Shown here one piece after another: positions 1 to 8,102 of a stretch of DNA of 64,000 bases; position 1 is the first letter of the stretch, and the number at the start of each line of letters is the position of its first letter. The stretch is taken from assembly GCA_963932545.1 (NCBI GenBank), contig CAWVRH010000010.1, forward strand, positions 1 through 64,000. Reading direction: 5' to 3'. This DNA comes from UBA8337 sp963932545 (GTDB taxonomy: Bacteria > Pseudomonadota > Alphaproteobacteria > RS24). The translations under genes and the position numbers were made by a program. The notes under the pieces were generated by a model that did not search any database, was not told where the DNA came from, and was given only the letters and a program-made list of their open reading frames with translations.

Positions 1-50
1 TCAGGCTCATAACCTGAAGGTCGTAGGTTCAAATCCTACCCCCGCAACCA
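1..50 (+). tRNA. tRNA-fMet (CAT), 3' part, cut by window edge
   Basis: The window opens inside a tRNA. The anticodon arm reads tcagg-ctcataa-cctga with anticodon CAT. A T arm (gtagg/cctac) follows, then acceptor strand ccccgca, discriminator A and an encoded CCA ending at 50. The A at the position-72 end of the acceptor strand fits the C1xA72 mismatch that marks bacterial initiator tRNAs. The arm sequence matches the alphaproteobacterial initiator type as I remember it. The 5' half lies outside, so the mismatch itself cannot be confirmed. Confidence 0.9.
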
Positions 51-92
51 AAAACCCCCGCAGAAATGCGGGGGTTTTTGGTTGCGGGGGTA
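37..92 (+). terminator. Terminator hairpin that includes the tRNA-fMet 3' end
   Basis: An intrinsic terminator directly follows the tRNA: aaaacccccgca, loop gaaa, tgcgggggtttt. The pairing does not stop at the tRNA end. Every base from 37 to 62 pairs with 67 to 92, giving a 26-bp uninterrupted stem with a GAAA loop. The left arm takes in the tRNA CCA end, the acceptor 3' strand and the last three bases of the T stem. Confidence 0.8.
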
Positions 93-121
93 ACGGATTT
101 GCACCAAAGTTCACGCTAAAA

Positions 122-151
122 GGGCTTAGCTTCCAAAGGAAGCTCTAGCCC
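122..151. repeat. Inverted repeat in the tRNA-fMet downstream region
   Basis: agcttcc (128-134) and ggaagct (138-144) flank a 3-base loop, and gggct/agccc (122-126, 147-151) extend the stem. No T tract follows on either strand. It sits in the gene-free stretch between tRNA-fMet and the barrel gene. Function unknown. Confidence 0.4.
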
Positions 152-163
152 GCCTTGCGCCTT

Positions 164-183
164 CGTAGGAATCCTACCCCCGC
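164..183 (+). repeat. Partial degenerate copy of the tRNA-fMet 3' end
   Basis: Bases 170-183 (aatcctacccccgc) repeat bases 32-45 of the tRNA exactly. Upstream, gtagg is kept, but the T loop has lost about five bases. It therefore looks like a decayed copy of the T arm and acceptor strand about 138 bp after the original. Such copies are left by integration events or by tRNA duplication and decay. No integrase gene is in the window. Confidence 0.5.
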
Positions 184-200
184 TAATACGGGGATAGAGC

Positions 201-249
201 AAAAATTAGGCGACGCAACCAGACTTTTCACGAGGTCGCGTCGCCTAAT
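201..249 (-). terminator. Intrinsic terminator of the barrel gene at 280-933
   Basis: On the minus strand the perfect 12-bp repeat attaggcgacgc / gcgtcgcctaat (238-249 and 205-216) encloses a 21-base loop and runs into TTTTT. It lies 30 bases after the stop codon of the upstream minus-strand gene. Confidence 0.75.
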
Positions 250-279
250 AAGTTATCTGCCGCTTAACACGAGCTAGGC

Positions 280-933
280 CTAGAAATAATAACTAGCCGA
301 AATTTTCAAAACCGTTGAATCTTGCGTATACCCAAAGGCATCTTTGGCTGTTTCAGTTGTCACATAAGAACCGCTGAGGCCGAAGTTAGACCCAAATGTT
401 TGGGTCAATCCTAGGCCGATGGCTCGGTCATCGAAAAGGTCGTCGACATTTGTTGAAAGAGAAGCCTCGAAGCTCAAGCCATTGCCAAGCCCCCGACCAT
501 AGGTGAAATCCAAATATTCGTTGGTTTCGTCTTGGGTGGTTGTGTCTTCGTCTGGGACGTCACTTTTGCATTCGGTGGACTCATCGCTTGTTCTGACACC
601 GACACTATATCCGGTTCCAGAGCCCGCGAGGACGTCAACCCGCATCGAATGGTAGGTCGCGCCAAGTTGCAGCTTATCTGTTTGGCATAGTTCATTATCG
701 TAGTGCAAATCGTATTGGGTTTCGTGGTCTAGAAAACCCAATTCAAGGCTCACATTATCTGAGACGAAATACTCACCCTCGAAGGTGGTGGTATCGACAT
801 CAGTATCCAGCTCACCGTCTTCGCCGTCATCAGATGTTATGGCATAAGAGACCGAACCTAGATGCAGGCTTTCCTGCGCGGCCACAGGGAAGGCCAACAA
901 AGAAGCGAATAGACAATATTTCAAAATATTCAT
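280..933 (-). CDS. Small outer-membrane beta-barrel protein, unknown function
   Basis: 217 residues. The first ~20 (MNILKYCLFASLLAFPVAAQ) form a clear Sec signal peptide. The rest shows alternating hydrophobic/polar strands with repeated G-x-S/G-L patterns and ends in SASYYF, the C-terminal aromatic signature of outer-membrane barrels. An acidic insert (about 120-138, rich in D, E and T) may be an external loop. Length fits an 8-strand OmpA/OmpW-sized barrel. A purine-rich site (AAAAAGGA) precedes the ATG. The gene is monocistronic with its own terminator. No specific family is recognised. Confidence 0.7.
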   Translation of the reverse strand: MNILKYCLFASLLAFPVAAQESLHLGSVSYAITSDDGEDGELDTDVDTTTFEGEYFVSDNVSLELGFLDHETQYDLHYDNELCQTDKLQLGATYHSMRVDVLAGSGTGYSVGVRTSDESTECKSDVPDEDTTTQDETNEYLDFTYGRGLGNGLSFEASLSTNVDDLFDDRAIGLGLTQTFGSNFGLSGSYVTTETAKDAFGYTQDSTVLKISASYYF

Positions 934-1112
934 TTTTTTATCCTTTTTATTTTTATTGGTTACTTAACGTTACGTAGCATTCGGCGCATTGTTTACTTTT
1001 GGCTTAATCTGCCCAGCTTAAGACTAAGAGTGTGAATAAAGCGTTTCCCCATTCCCACACCCCGCACGACAAGCTATAGATGCGCCTCCTGCAACTCGAA
1101 AGTCTGCTCTTT

Positions 1113-2936
1113 ATGGCCGCCAGCCCTCCCATTCTTTATGTTGATGACATCCACCTCACCCATGGGGTTCAGCCTCTGCTGGATGGCGCGGGCCTATCGG
1201 TTAGCCGCGACGACCGTATTTGCTTGGTTGGGCGCAATGGTTCCGGCAAATCTACTCTGCTGAAAATCATCGCAGGCCTTGTGGATGCCGATGACGGCGA
1301 ACGCTTTGTGCAGCCTGGCATTGCTATCGAATATCTAGCCCAAGACCCAAGTTTTGACGGCTTTAAGACCGCCGAAGATTATGTGCTGCAAGATGTGCTG
1401 AACAATGAAGACCGCCAACGCGCCTTCCAGCTTATGGCCGATTTGCATGTCACGCCGGAGGCCGATTTGGCGCCCCTATCTGGCGGCGAGCGTCGGCGTG
1501 TGGCTTTGGCTAAGGCCATGGCGACGCAGCCCGAAATTCTGCTGCTCGATGAGCCAACCAACCATTTGGATTTGCCGGCCATCGAATGGCTGGAGCAAGC
1601 TTTGCGCCAAATAAACTCGGCCCTAGTTTTGGTCAGCCATGATCGGCGCTTTCTATCGAATATGTCCAATCAAACCGTTTGGCTCGACCGCGGTAAAACC
1701 AAGATTATGCGCAAAAGCTTTGCGTTTTTTGAAGATTGGCGCGATGAAGAGCTGGAGCGCGAAGCCAGCGAGCAGCATAAATTGGCCCGCAAGATTGCCC
1801 GCGAAGAAGATTGGGTTCGCTACGGCGTTACCGCGCGGCGCAAACGTAATGTGAAGCGCATGGGCGATTTGTCGAGCTTGCGTAAACAACAACGCGATTA
1901 TCGAGGCCCCCAAGGCGCCATGGATGCGGTGATGCAGGCGGGCGCGCAATCGGGCAAGCTGGTGGTTAAGGCCGATGAAATTCACAAGGCGTTCGGCGAG
2001 AAGAAAATTGTTGAGAATTTCAGCACGCAAATAAAACGCGGCGCTCGGATTGGCCTGATTGGCGCCAATGGCGCGGGCAAAACCACTTTGCTCAATCTGC
2101 TGCTTGGCAAGCTGGAGCCGGATAGCGGCAATGTGCGTTTGGGTAAAAACCTCACGCCCTTGCTGCTCGACCAACAGCGGGTTGGTATTAAACAAGACTG
2201 GAACGTGAAGGATGCGCTGACCGATGGCTCTGGCGACCGCGTGCCGCTGGGCGACGATAGTATGCATGTCATCGGCTATATGAAAAACTTCCTGTTTCAT
2301 CCGGCGCAAATGCGCACGCCGGTTTCGGTGCTTTCGGGCGGCGAGCAGGCGCGGCTGTTTTTGGCCCGCGGCTTGCGCCAACCTTCCAATCTTTTGGTCA
2401 TGGATGAGCCAACCAATGACTTGGATTTGGAGACCCTCGACCTCTTACAAGAAATGATCGGCGCCTATGAAGGCACGGTTATTTTGGTCAGCCATGACCG
2501 CGACTTTCTCGACCGCACCGTTACCAGTGTGTTTAACGCAGAGGGCGACGGCAAATGGCTCGAATATGCGGGCGGCTATTCCGATATGAAGGTGCAGCAA
2601 AAGGCGCGCCTCAAAAACAAAGATAAAGCGGCAGAGGCCGACCCAATCGTGGCTTCCAAGGTGGACAAAGAGGCGGCGGCAAAGACGGCGAAACCGCAGG
2701 CGAAAATGAGCTATAAACATAAGTTCCGTTTGGAAAAACTACCAAGCGAAATGGAGGCTTTGGGCGTGGTTATCGACAAGGCAGAGGCTCTTTTGGTCGA
2801 TGCGGATTTATTTACCAAAGCCCCCGAACGGTTTGATGCGGCGGTGAAAAAATTGGCCAAAGCACAGGCCGATTTGGCCGCGGCAGAGGAAGAGTGGTTG
2901 GAGTTGGAAGTGTTGCGCGAGGGGCTCGATACGTAA
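1113..2936 (+). CDS. uup: ABC-F family ATPase, Uup-like
   Basis: Cytoplasmic protein with two fused ABC ATPase domains and no membrane segments. Walker A motifs are GRNGSGKST (near residue 40) and GANGAGKTT (near 320). Signatures are LSGGERRR and LSGGEQAR, and both halves have DEPTN Walker B ends. A charged linker between domains (about 225-290) and a C-terminal lysine/glutamate-rich coiled coil fit Uup rather than EttA. ABC-F proteins act on ribosomes; Uup is linked to DNA-transposition and ribosome phenotypes. An ATG 33 bases earlier (1080) is possible, but family members begin near MAASPPIL. Neither start has a strong ribosome site. Confidence 0.85.
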   Translation: MAASPPILYVDDIHLTHGVQPLLDGAGLSVSRDDRICLVGRNGSGKSTLLKIIAGLVDADDGERFVQPGIAIEYLAQDPSFDGFKTAEDYVLQDVLNNEDRQRAFQLMADLHVTPEADLAPLSGGERRRVALAKAMATQPEILLLDEPTNHLDLPAIEWLEQALRQINSALVLVSHDRRFLSNMSNQTVWLDRGKTKIMRKSFAFFEDWRDEELEREASEQHKLARKIAREEDWVRYGVTARRKRNVKRMGDLSSLRKQQRDYRGPQGAMDAVMQAGAQSGKLVVKADEIHKAFGEKKIVENFSTQIKRGARIGLIGANGAGKTTLLNLLLGKLEPDSGNVRLGKNLTPLLLDQQRVGIKQDWNVKDALTDGSGDRVPLGDDSMHVIGYMKNFLFHPAQMRTPVSVLSGGEQARLFLARGLRQPSNLLVMDEPTNDLDLETLDLLQEMIGAYEGTVILVSHDRDFLDRTVTSVFNAEGDGKWLEYAGGYSDMKVQQKARLKNKDKAAEADPIVASKVDKEAAAKTAKPQAKMSYKHKFRLEKLPSEMEALGVVIDKAEALLVDADLFTKAPERFDAAVKKLAKAQADLAAAEEEWLELEVLREGLDT

Positions 2937-3061
2937 GGGCGTTGAGGGCGCAAGGTCTTTTAGCTCGTGGCAAGATAATCACGGCTATTAAGTCTATTTT
3001 CTACTATCTGGACTTTTCGCAGATTGGTGAATAGGTTAGTCTCTTAGTTTGGAGAGTTATC

Positions 3062-3835
3062 ATGTTATTTGTTGCCCGTACGTCGCGCCTTGCGCTCATA
3101 GCGCTTATTTCCGTTTCCTTTTCTGTTTCTGCCGCAACCGCTGAGACAGGGCGTGAGGTTATGGAGCGTGTTTACAAACAATCCGATATTTTCCCTCAGT
3201 CCAAAGCCACGGTGCGCCTCAGCGTTTTGGATAAAAAGGGTCGCGAACGGGAACGTTTTTTCGAGCTTCGCACGAAGAATGCGCCTGATTTCAAACGCAG
3301 CCTCGCGAAGTTTTTCAAGCCCGCCAATGTAAAAGGCGTGGGCCTTGCCTCGCAAACCAACCAAGCCTCCCAAGTGAAAAAACAATGGGTGTATTTCCCA
3401 TCGTTGAAAAGCGTCAAGCAATTGTCGGCTTCCGAGCAGGACGGCAGCTTCATGGGCTCTGATTTCTCATATAGCGATATCGCCGGTCGCACGCTCGACC
3501 AGGACGCCCATAAAGTGTTCCAGCAGAATGATAAATTTTATGTCATCGAAAGCGTGCCAGTAGATACGAGCGATGCTTATTCGAAATATTATACAACCAT
3601 CGACAAATCGACCAACATCGTGCGCAGCGTGTCGTTCTATGACCGCTCGGACAAGGAATTGAAACGCCTTGCCAACCGCAAAGTAGTGAAAGTGGAGGGC
3701 GAATTAGTTGTCGCCCTATCGGTGATGTCTAATTTGAAAACCGGTGGGTCTTCCACCATGGACCGCTCGAAGATTGATGTGAAAGTTAATTTTGGAGATA
3801 ACGATGTTGGTCTGAAAGGCCTAAAAGCCAATTAG
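3062..3835 (+). CDS. LolA-like periplasmic carrier of a three-gene envelope operon (copy 1)
   Basis: 257 residues with a signal peptide (cleavage near SAATAE). It resembles the 'outer membrane lipoprotein-sorting protein' family, with a LolA-type half-barrel. Motifs shared with the second copy at 37.5-38.3 kb are PANVKG, W-x-YFP-x-LK-x-VK and FMGSDF. Proteins of this fold carry a lipid or lipoprotein in a hydrophobic cavity across the periplasm. It is first in an operon with the barrel (18-bp gap) and the RND pump, each preceded by a similar TTTGGAGNG ribosome site. Cargo unknown; lipid export is inference from context. Confidence 0.8.
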   Translation: MLFVARTSRLALIALISVSFSVSAATAETGREVMERVYKQSDIFPQSKATVRLSVLDKKGRERERFFELRTKNAPDFKRSLAKFFKPANVKGVGLASQTNQASQVKKQWVYFPSLKSVKQLSASEQDGSFMGSDFSYSDIAGRTLDQDAHKVFQQNDKFYVIESVPVDTSDAYSKYYTTIDKSTNIVRSVSFYDRSDKELKRLANRKVVKVEGELVVALSVMSNLKTGGSSTMDRSKIDVKVNFGDNDVGLKGLKAN

Positions 3836-3853
3836 TAGTTTTGGAGAGTACTT

Positions 3854-5677
3854 ATGTTGAATAAATCCCTATTATGTGCCGCTTTGGTCGGCACCCTCGG
3901 CTCCCTCGGTTATGGCGCCATGAACCCAGCCCATGCACAAGGTCTGCCGCCAGATGACGGTGGCTTTGAAATTGAGACCGCCGACGATAGTTCCAGCTCG
4001 GGTGGCCTTTTGGAAAACCTAAGCCAATATGTCGGCGCCACCATGGGAGCCAACAGCGGCACCAGCGATGCGGCGGAAAAAACGATCCAAGCCATGAACT
4101 TCACCTTTGATCTTCCAAGGTTTGCCAACATTAAATCAGCCCTATCGGTGGATGTGGGGAACTATGAAAATATCTATAAATTGGAAATCAATGACGGCGC
4201 CAAGCAGCAATTGAGCCAATGCCAAGAATTTGGTCTTGAGCCTAAGCTGACGGACAATAATGACGTCGATATTTTGCAAGATTTCGGGATTACCGAGCAG
4301 GAGCTATATGCTATCTATGGCTGCGGTCGGGTCGTAGACGACAACGGAGAATGGTTCAAACCCTCCATTGAGCGGATTGTGGACAATAGTTTCACGGAGC
4401 TGACCGAGGGTTACATTCAATGGGAGCCAACCTCTTTCGCAACTTTGCGCGTGGGCCGTCAGCCCATCGTATTGGGCCAATTTGAGTTGTTCTCGCCTTT
4501 GATGTTTACCACCCCGATGAAGACAACCGGCACGAAAACCAAAACAACTAAAGCCGATAAAGCTTTCGCGCAAGATGGCTTTCAGGTCAGTGTGTTCCCG
4601 ACCTCGAACTTTGAGTTATCGTTCACCTCTGTGCCGGAAATGCGCATCGACAAGGCGAACAAAGACCGCTTTGAAGCATTTGCGACCCTGAAAGGTGATT
4701 TTATTAACTTCTTGCCAACAGCGGGAGCTTCGGGCGGTCAAGTAGACCAAGTCGATACGCTGAAAGATATCGCAGAAAGCGACTTGAGCGTTATGCGTGC
4801 GATGTATTATGGCGACCGCTTTACCTTCGGGCTGACCCAAATTGAAGGCTCGGAGACCAATGATGACCCGCTGCGCGAAGCCCGCCTCGAAGCTGTGGCG
4901 TGTAACGAGTATTTTGACAATAATACGGCACCCGCCGGTTCCGTGTGTGCAGATGGTAATACTGATGCAAATAGGGGCCCAGTTATCGCTGCCGGCTTTA
5001 ACACATATGCGCTTGGCGAAGATGAGGGCCTGCGGTTTTCGGAGATGGAAGCCACAGCGATTGAATTGTCCTACCGCGTTTCAGACCGCTGGACGTTTGT
5101 TCTCGAGCGCGTTTTGGTGGAGGGCGAGCTTGAGCTAGATGCCCTGCCAGAAGGCGGCCGATATGGTGAGGTGCCGATAAACTTTGGAACCCGCGAGAGC
5201 CTATTGCCAATTTATGCAGAGCTTGTTTCGGGGAACGGTGCCAAGCCTTACATCAATGTTGAGACGGTTATGCAAGGCGTTGGCATGGTTTACAAAGGCG
5301 ACCGTTGGTTGCTGAACCTGCAATTGGTCAATCGGACACAAGAAGGGGCAACCGCCGAAGAAGAGGCCTGGCGCAAAGCGCTGAGCTACGACGAAATGGT
5401 CGGCGAAGATGACGAAGACGACACCCTACCTATCTTGAACGCGGTTCGTCTTTTGGGAGCTGAGAAGCAAGGCTATGCAGGCTTTGGCTTTGGCTCGTTC
5501 GGCCAGAACTTTGGTGTCGGCCTAAGTGCAGGTTGGCGCTATTTTGAGAAGCTGGAAGTTGGCTTCTTTGGCGGCATGGCACTCGATGTTACGGGCGCCG
5601 AAGAAATTGAAACCGAAGGCTATGAAAGCCCTGAAGGCGAAAGCTACGCCTCTTTTGGTATCAATTACCTGTTCTAA
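3854..5677 (+). CDS. Outer-membrane barrel of the three-gene envelope operon (copy 1)
   Basis: 607 residues. Signal peptide to about residue 29 (PAHAQ), then an acidic low-complexity stretch, then a long barrel-like sequence ending FGINYLF with a terminal Phe. An internal segment (LRVGRQPIVLGQFELFSP) resembles the 'GRQ...G' strand of DUF1302-like or substrate-specific barrels. Acidic inserts (for example DEDDT near 520) are likely loops or calcium sites. Genes either side encode the LolA-like carrier and the RND pump, so it is the likely outer-membrane exit or acceptor of that system. The family name is not certain. Confidence 0.75.
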   Translation: MLNKSLLCAALVGTLGSLGYGAMNPAHAQGLPPDDGGFEIETADDSSSSGGLLENLSQYVGATMGANSGTSDAAEKTIQAMNFTFDLPRFANIKSALSVDVGNYENIYKLEINDGAKQQLSQCQEFGLEPKLTDNNDVDILQDFGITEQELYAIYGCGRVVDDNGEWFKPSIERIVDNSFTELTEGYIQWEPTSFATLRVGRQPIVLGQFELFSPLMFTTPMKTTGTKTKTTKADKAFAQDGFQVSVFPTSNFELSFTSVPEMRIDKANKDRFEAFATLKGDFINFLPTAGASGGQVDQVDTLKDIAESDLSVMRAMYYGDRFTFGLTQIEGSETNDDPLREARLEAVACNEYFDNNTAPAGSVCADGNTDANRGPVIAAGFNTYALGEDEGLRFSEMEATAIELSYRVSDRWTFVLERVLVEGELELDALPEGGRYGEVPINFGTRESLLPIYAELVSGNGAKPYINVETVMQGVGMVYKGDRWLLNLQLVNRTQEGATAEEEAWRKALSYDEMVGEDDEDDTLPILNAVRLLGAEKQGYAGFGFGSFGQNFGVGLSAGWRYFEKLEVGFFGGMALDVTGAEEIETEGYESPEGESYASFGINYLF

Positions 5678-5706
5678 AGCGGTAAGCTAATTTGGAGGGG
5701 AAACCC

Positions 5707-8022
5707 ATGTCACGTCGTCTCATGACCATTCTGGCTGGGTTTGCCCTCTGGATAGCTATCTTCGCCCTCGGGGTTCACCAGTCTCGTGGGCTGCAATATG
5801 ATAATGATAATTGGCTAGAGGCCGATAATCCCAATCAAATTGCGCGCGATATGTTGGCCGATCAGTTCAGCCAATATGAAGCCACGATGTTTTTGTTCAA
5901 AGCCGATAATCTGTTCACACAACGCGGCTATCAAGACGCGATTGCTTTCTCGGATGCGGTGAAGAAAATCGACAATGTGGTCGATGTCGTGTCGGTCTAT
6001 GACGCCAGCCTTATCATGACGGATGAGACGGATACGTTGCTGATTACCACCTATCGTGAAGCGCTAGAAAACGGCCAGTTGAAAGACTTGGCCGCGCTGG
6101 AAGTCAAGTTTAAAGAAAGCGAATTTATGGGCCGCCTGTTGTCGCAAGACGCCAAGCTCGGCTCTTTTATCGTCAAGCAAGACACCGCAGGGCGCCCGTT
6201 TGACCGCCAAGAATTAGTGCAAAACGTGCGTGCTTTGGCCAGTGAAAATGCGCTTCTCGCCGATAGTCAGGTGGCTGGCGATGGCTATTTAAAATATTCG
6301 CTGGATGAGTCGAACAAGCAAGAATTGGGAACGATTTTAGGCTTGGCCGGCATTGGCATCGCGGTATTTTTATATTCTTTATTTGGCCGTCTGTGGAAAA
6401 CCGCTTTGGTTTTGGGCGTGGCCGTCACTTCGGTCAGCGTCGCCATGGCCATCATGCAGACCCTGGGCCACAACCTCACGGTGATTGCGTTGGCTCTGCC
6501 GGTTATGTTGTCGGTGATTGTGGTGGCCGATAGCCTGCACATCATCCGCTATTGGGACAATGCCATAGATTTGGCTCATGACACCACCGCGGTGGGCGAG
6601 ATTATGCGCGAAACAGTGGACGCCACTTGGCTGCCGTGTTTGACGACGAGCGTGACCAGCGCCGTTGGTTTTGGTGTGTTTTATTTCTCGGAACTGACGC
6701 CTTTGCGCGATTTCGGCCTCGATAGTTTCATCGGTATTTTGTTGGGCTACGTCATTATGATGGGCGCCATTATGTTGGGGCTTTATACCATGACACCGCA
6801 GGCGCTACAGCGGCGTGGCGGGCAAGCGCATTTGTCTTTGCCGGATCGGGCGGCGGATAAAATTCTGCAACTCGATTGGAACGTGGTCGGCAATAATCGT
6901 CCCGTTACTTTCGCGGTGGCCGCAGCGCTGACTTTTATTTCGGTGGTAGCTTTGGTGATGAACGCCAAATCTGAGAGCAACCTGCTGGATGTGTTTTTTC
7001 AGCCAGACTCTGAGATTTATCAGGCTTTCGAACGCGTCGACAATGAGTTGGGCGGCTCGGGCGTGGTCTCGATGGTCTATCAAACGGGGGAAGACGATTA
7101 CTTCCGCGAGATCTTGCCGTTTGAGGATATCCTGGCGGTGGAACAGCAAATTGTTAATCTGCGCACCGTTCATACAACCGAGAGCTTTAGCAGCGCCATT
7201 GGGCAAATTCACCGCTCGCTGGTCGACGATGGCTCGCAATATCCCGAGACGGGCGATCAATTGGCACAAGAGCTTTTGTTCTCCGAATGGTCGCGCAGCG
7301 CCGAGAGCCGAGATGTTTTGGCCGAAAGTGTGAACTTTGGTTTTGATAGCAAGCATTTGCGTGCCTATACGTCGAATTTAAGCTCGTCTGAGTTGGGAAC
7401 CCTGGTTGAAAAAATCAAAAAACAGATGCGCCTCGTAGGCCCCGAGAACCTGCCAGAACCTATTTTCACAGGTCATTCGGTGTTTTTCAGCCAATTGTCC
7501 GGCTATATTCTCGATACGCAATTCATCTCTATCGGTTTGACCTTCTGCCTAATTTTCATCGTCCTGACGCTCGAGTTTAACTTCCGCTTGGCGATGGCTG
7601 GGATGATTGCTTGTGGCCTGCCGATTTTAATCACGATGGGCACCATTGCCGCGCTCGGCTTCCCGTTTGATTTTGCCACGGTTATCATCGCCAGTGTCAC
7701 CATGGGGCTATCGATCGATGATACAATTCATATTTTGCACCGCTATAAACACCATTTGGTGGACGAGCATGAAGACCAAATTCAATCTCTGCGCCAAGCC
7801 TTGTTTGTGCCGGGTCGCCCGATTGTTCAGTCGACCTTTTTATTCTGCTTCGGGGCCGGAGTTTTCTTGAGCTCTGATTTGGTGATGCTGCAACGCTTTG
7901 CCAGCTTTACCATGTTGGGTCTTGTGTTGGCGCTATTGGGGGCGGCGTTGCTTTTGCCGAGCCTTTTGAGTGTTCCGTTTTTTACCAAAAGCACTTTGGC
8001 CGAGGCCGAGGCCACCCGTTAA
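5707..8022 (+). CDS. RND/MMPL-type exporter of the envelope operon (copy 1)
   Basis: 771 residues in two repeated halves. Each has one N-terminal helix, a periplasmic domain and a five-helix bundle, as in COG1033 'predicted exporters of the RND superfamily' and MMPL proteins. Conserved in-membrane acidic motifs are VVADSLHIIRY (first half) and GLSIDDTIHILHRY (second half), the usual proton-relay positions. It lacks the large docking domains of AcrB-type pumps. A TTG 15 bases upstream is in frame, but GGAGGGG sits seven bases before the ATG at 5707, which decides the start. Probable proton-driven lipid or hydrophobic-compound export; substrate unknown. Confidence 0.85.
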   Translation: MSRRLMTILAGFALWIAIFALGVHQSRGLQYDNDNWLEADNPNQIARDMLADQFSQYEATMFLFKADNLFTQRGYQDAIAFSDAVKKIDNVVDVVSVYDASLIMTDETDTLLITTYREALENGQLKDLAALEVKFKESEFMGRLLSQDAKLGSFIVKQDTAGRPFDRQELVQNVRALASENALLADSQVAGDGYLKYSLDESNKQELGTILGLAGIGIAVFLYSLFGRLWKTALVLGVAVTSVSVAMAIMQTLGHNLTVIALALPVMLSVIVVADSLHIIRYWDNAIDLAHDTTAVGEIMRETVDATWLPCLTTSVTSAVGFGVFYFSELTPLRDFGLDSFIGILLGYVIMMGAIMLGLYTMTPQALQRRGGQAHLSLPDRAADKILQLDWNVVGNNRPVTFAVAAALTFISVVALVMNAKSESNLLDVFFQPDSEIYQAFERVDNELGGSGVVSMVYQTGEDDYFREILPFEDILAVEQQIVNLRTVHTTESFSSAIGQIHRSLVDDGSQYPETGDQLAQELLFSEWSRSAESRDVLAESVNFGFDSKHLRAYTSNLSSSELGTLVEKIKKQMRLVGPENLPEPIFTGHSVFFSQLSGYILDTQFISIGLTFCLIFIVLTLEFNFRLAMAGMIACGLPILITMGTIAALGFPFDFATVIIASVTMGLSIDDTIHILHRYKHHLVDEHEDQIQSLRQALFVPGRPIVQSTFLFCFGAGVFLSSDLVMLQRFASFTMLGLVLALLGAALLLPSLLSVPFFTKSTLAEAEATR

Positions 8023-8102
8023 AACGCGCCGACTTATCGTTTGGCGCGCGCCATTTTACCTGATAGTTTGTCGCCAAATAGCGAGCGTGCAGGGGGATAA
8101 TC

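Noticed and set aside
1..279. Possible prophage or island attachment at tRNA-fMet
   Set aside because: Only a decayed partial repeat is present; no integrase, phage or mobility gene occurs in the window.
1653..2381. 242-codon open frame antisense to the ABC-F gene
   Set aside because: No ribosome site and composition of a codon-position shadow; the sense strand has a full ABC-F protein.
2937..3061. Possible terminator between the ABC-F gene and the envelope operon
   Set aside because: No GC stem with a T tract is visible on either strand.
6805..7356. 183-codon antisense frame inside the RND pump gene, and similar long antisense frames in mmsA, the aldehyde dehydrogenase, the DUF3604 gene and the MoxR/VWA pair
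   Set aside because: All lie over strongly conserved sense genes and have no recognisable protein features.
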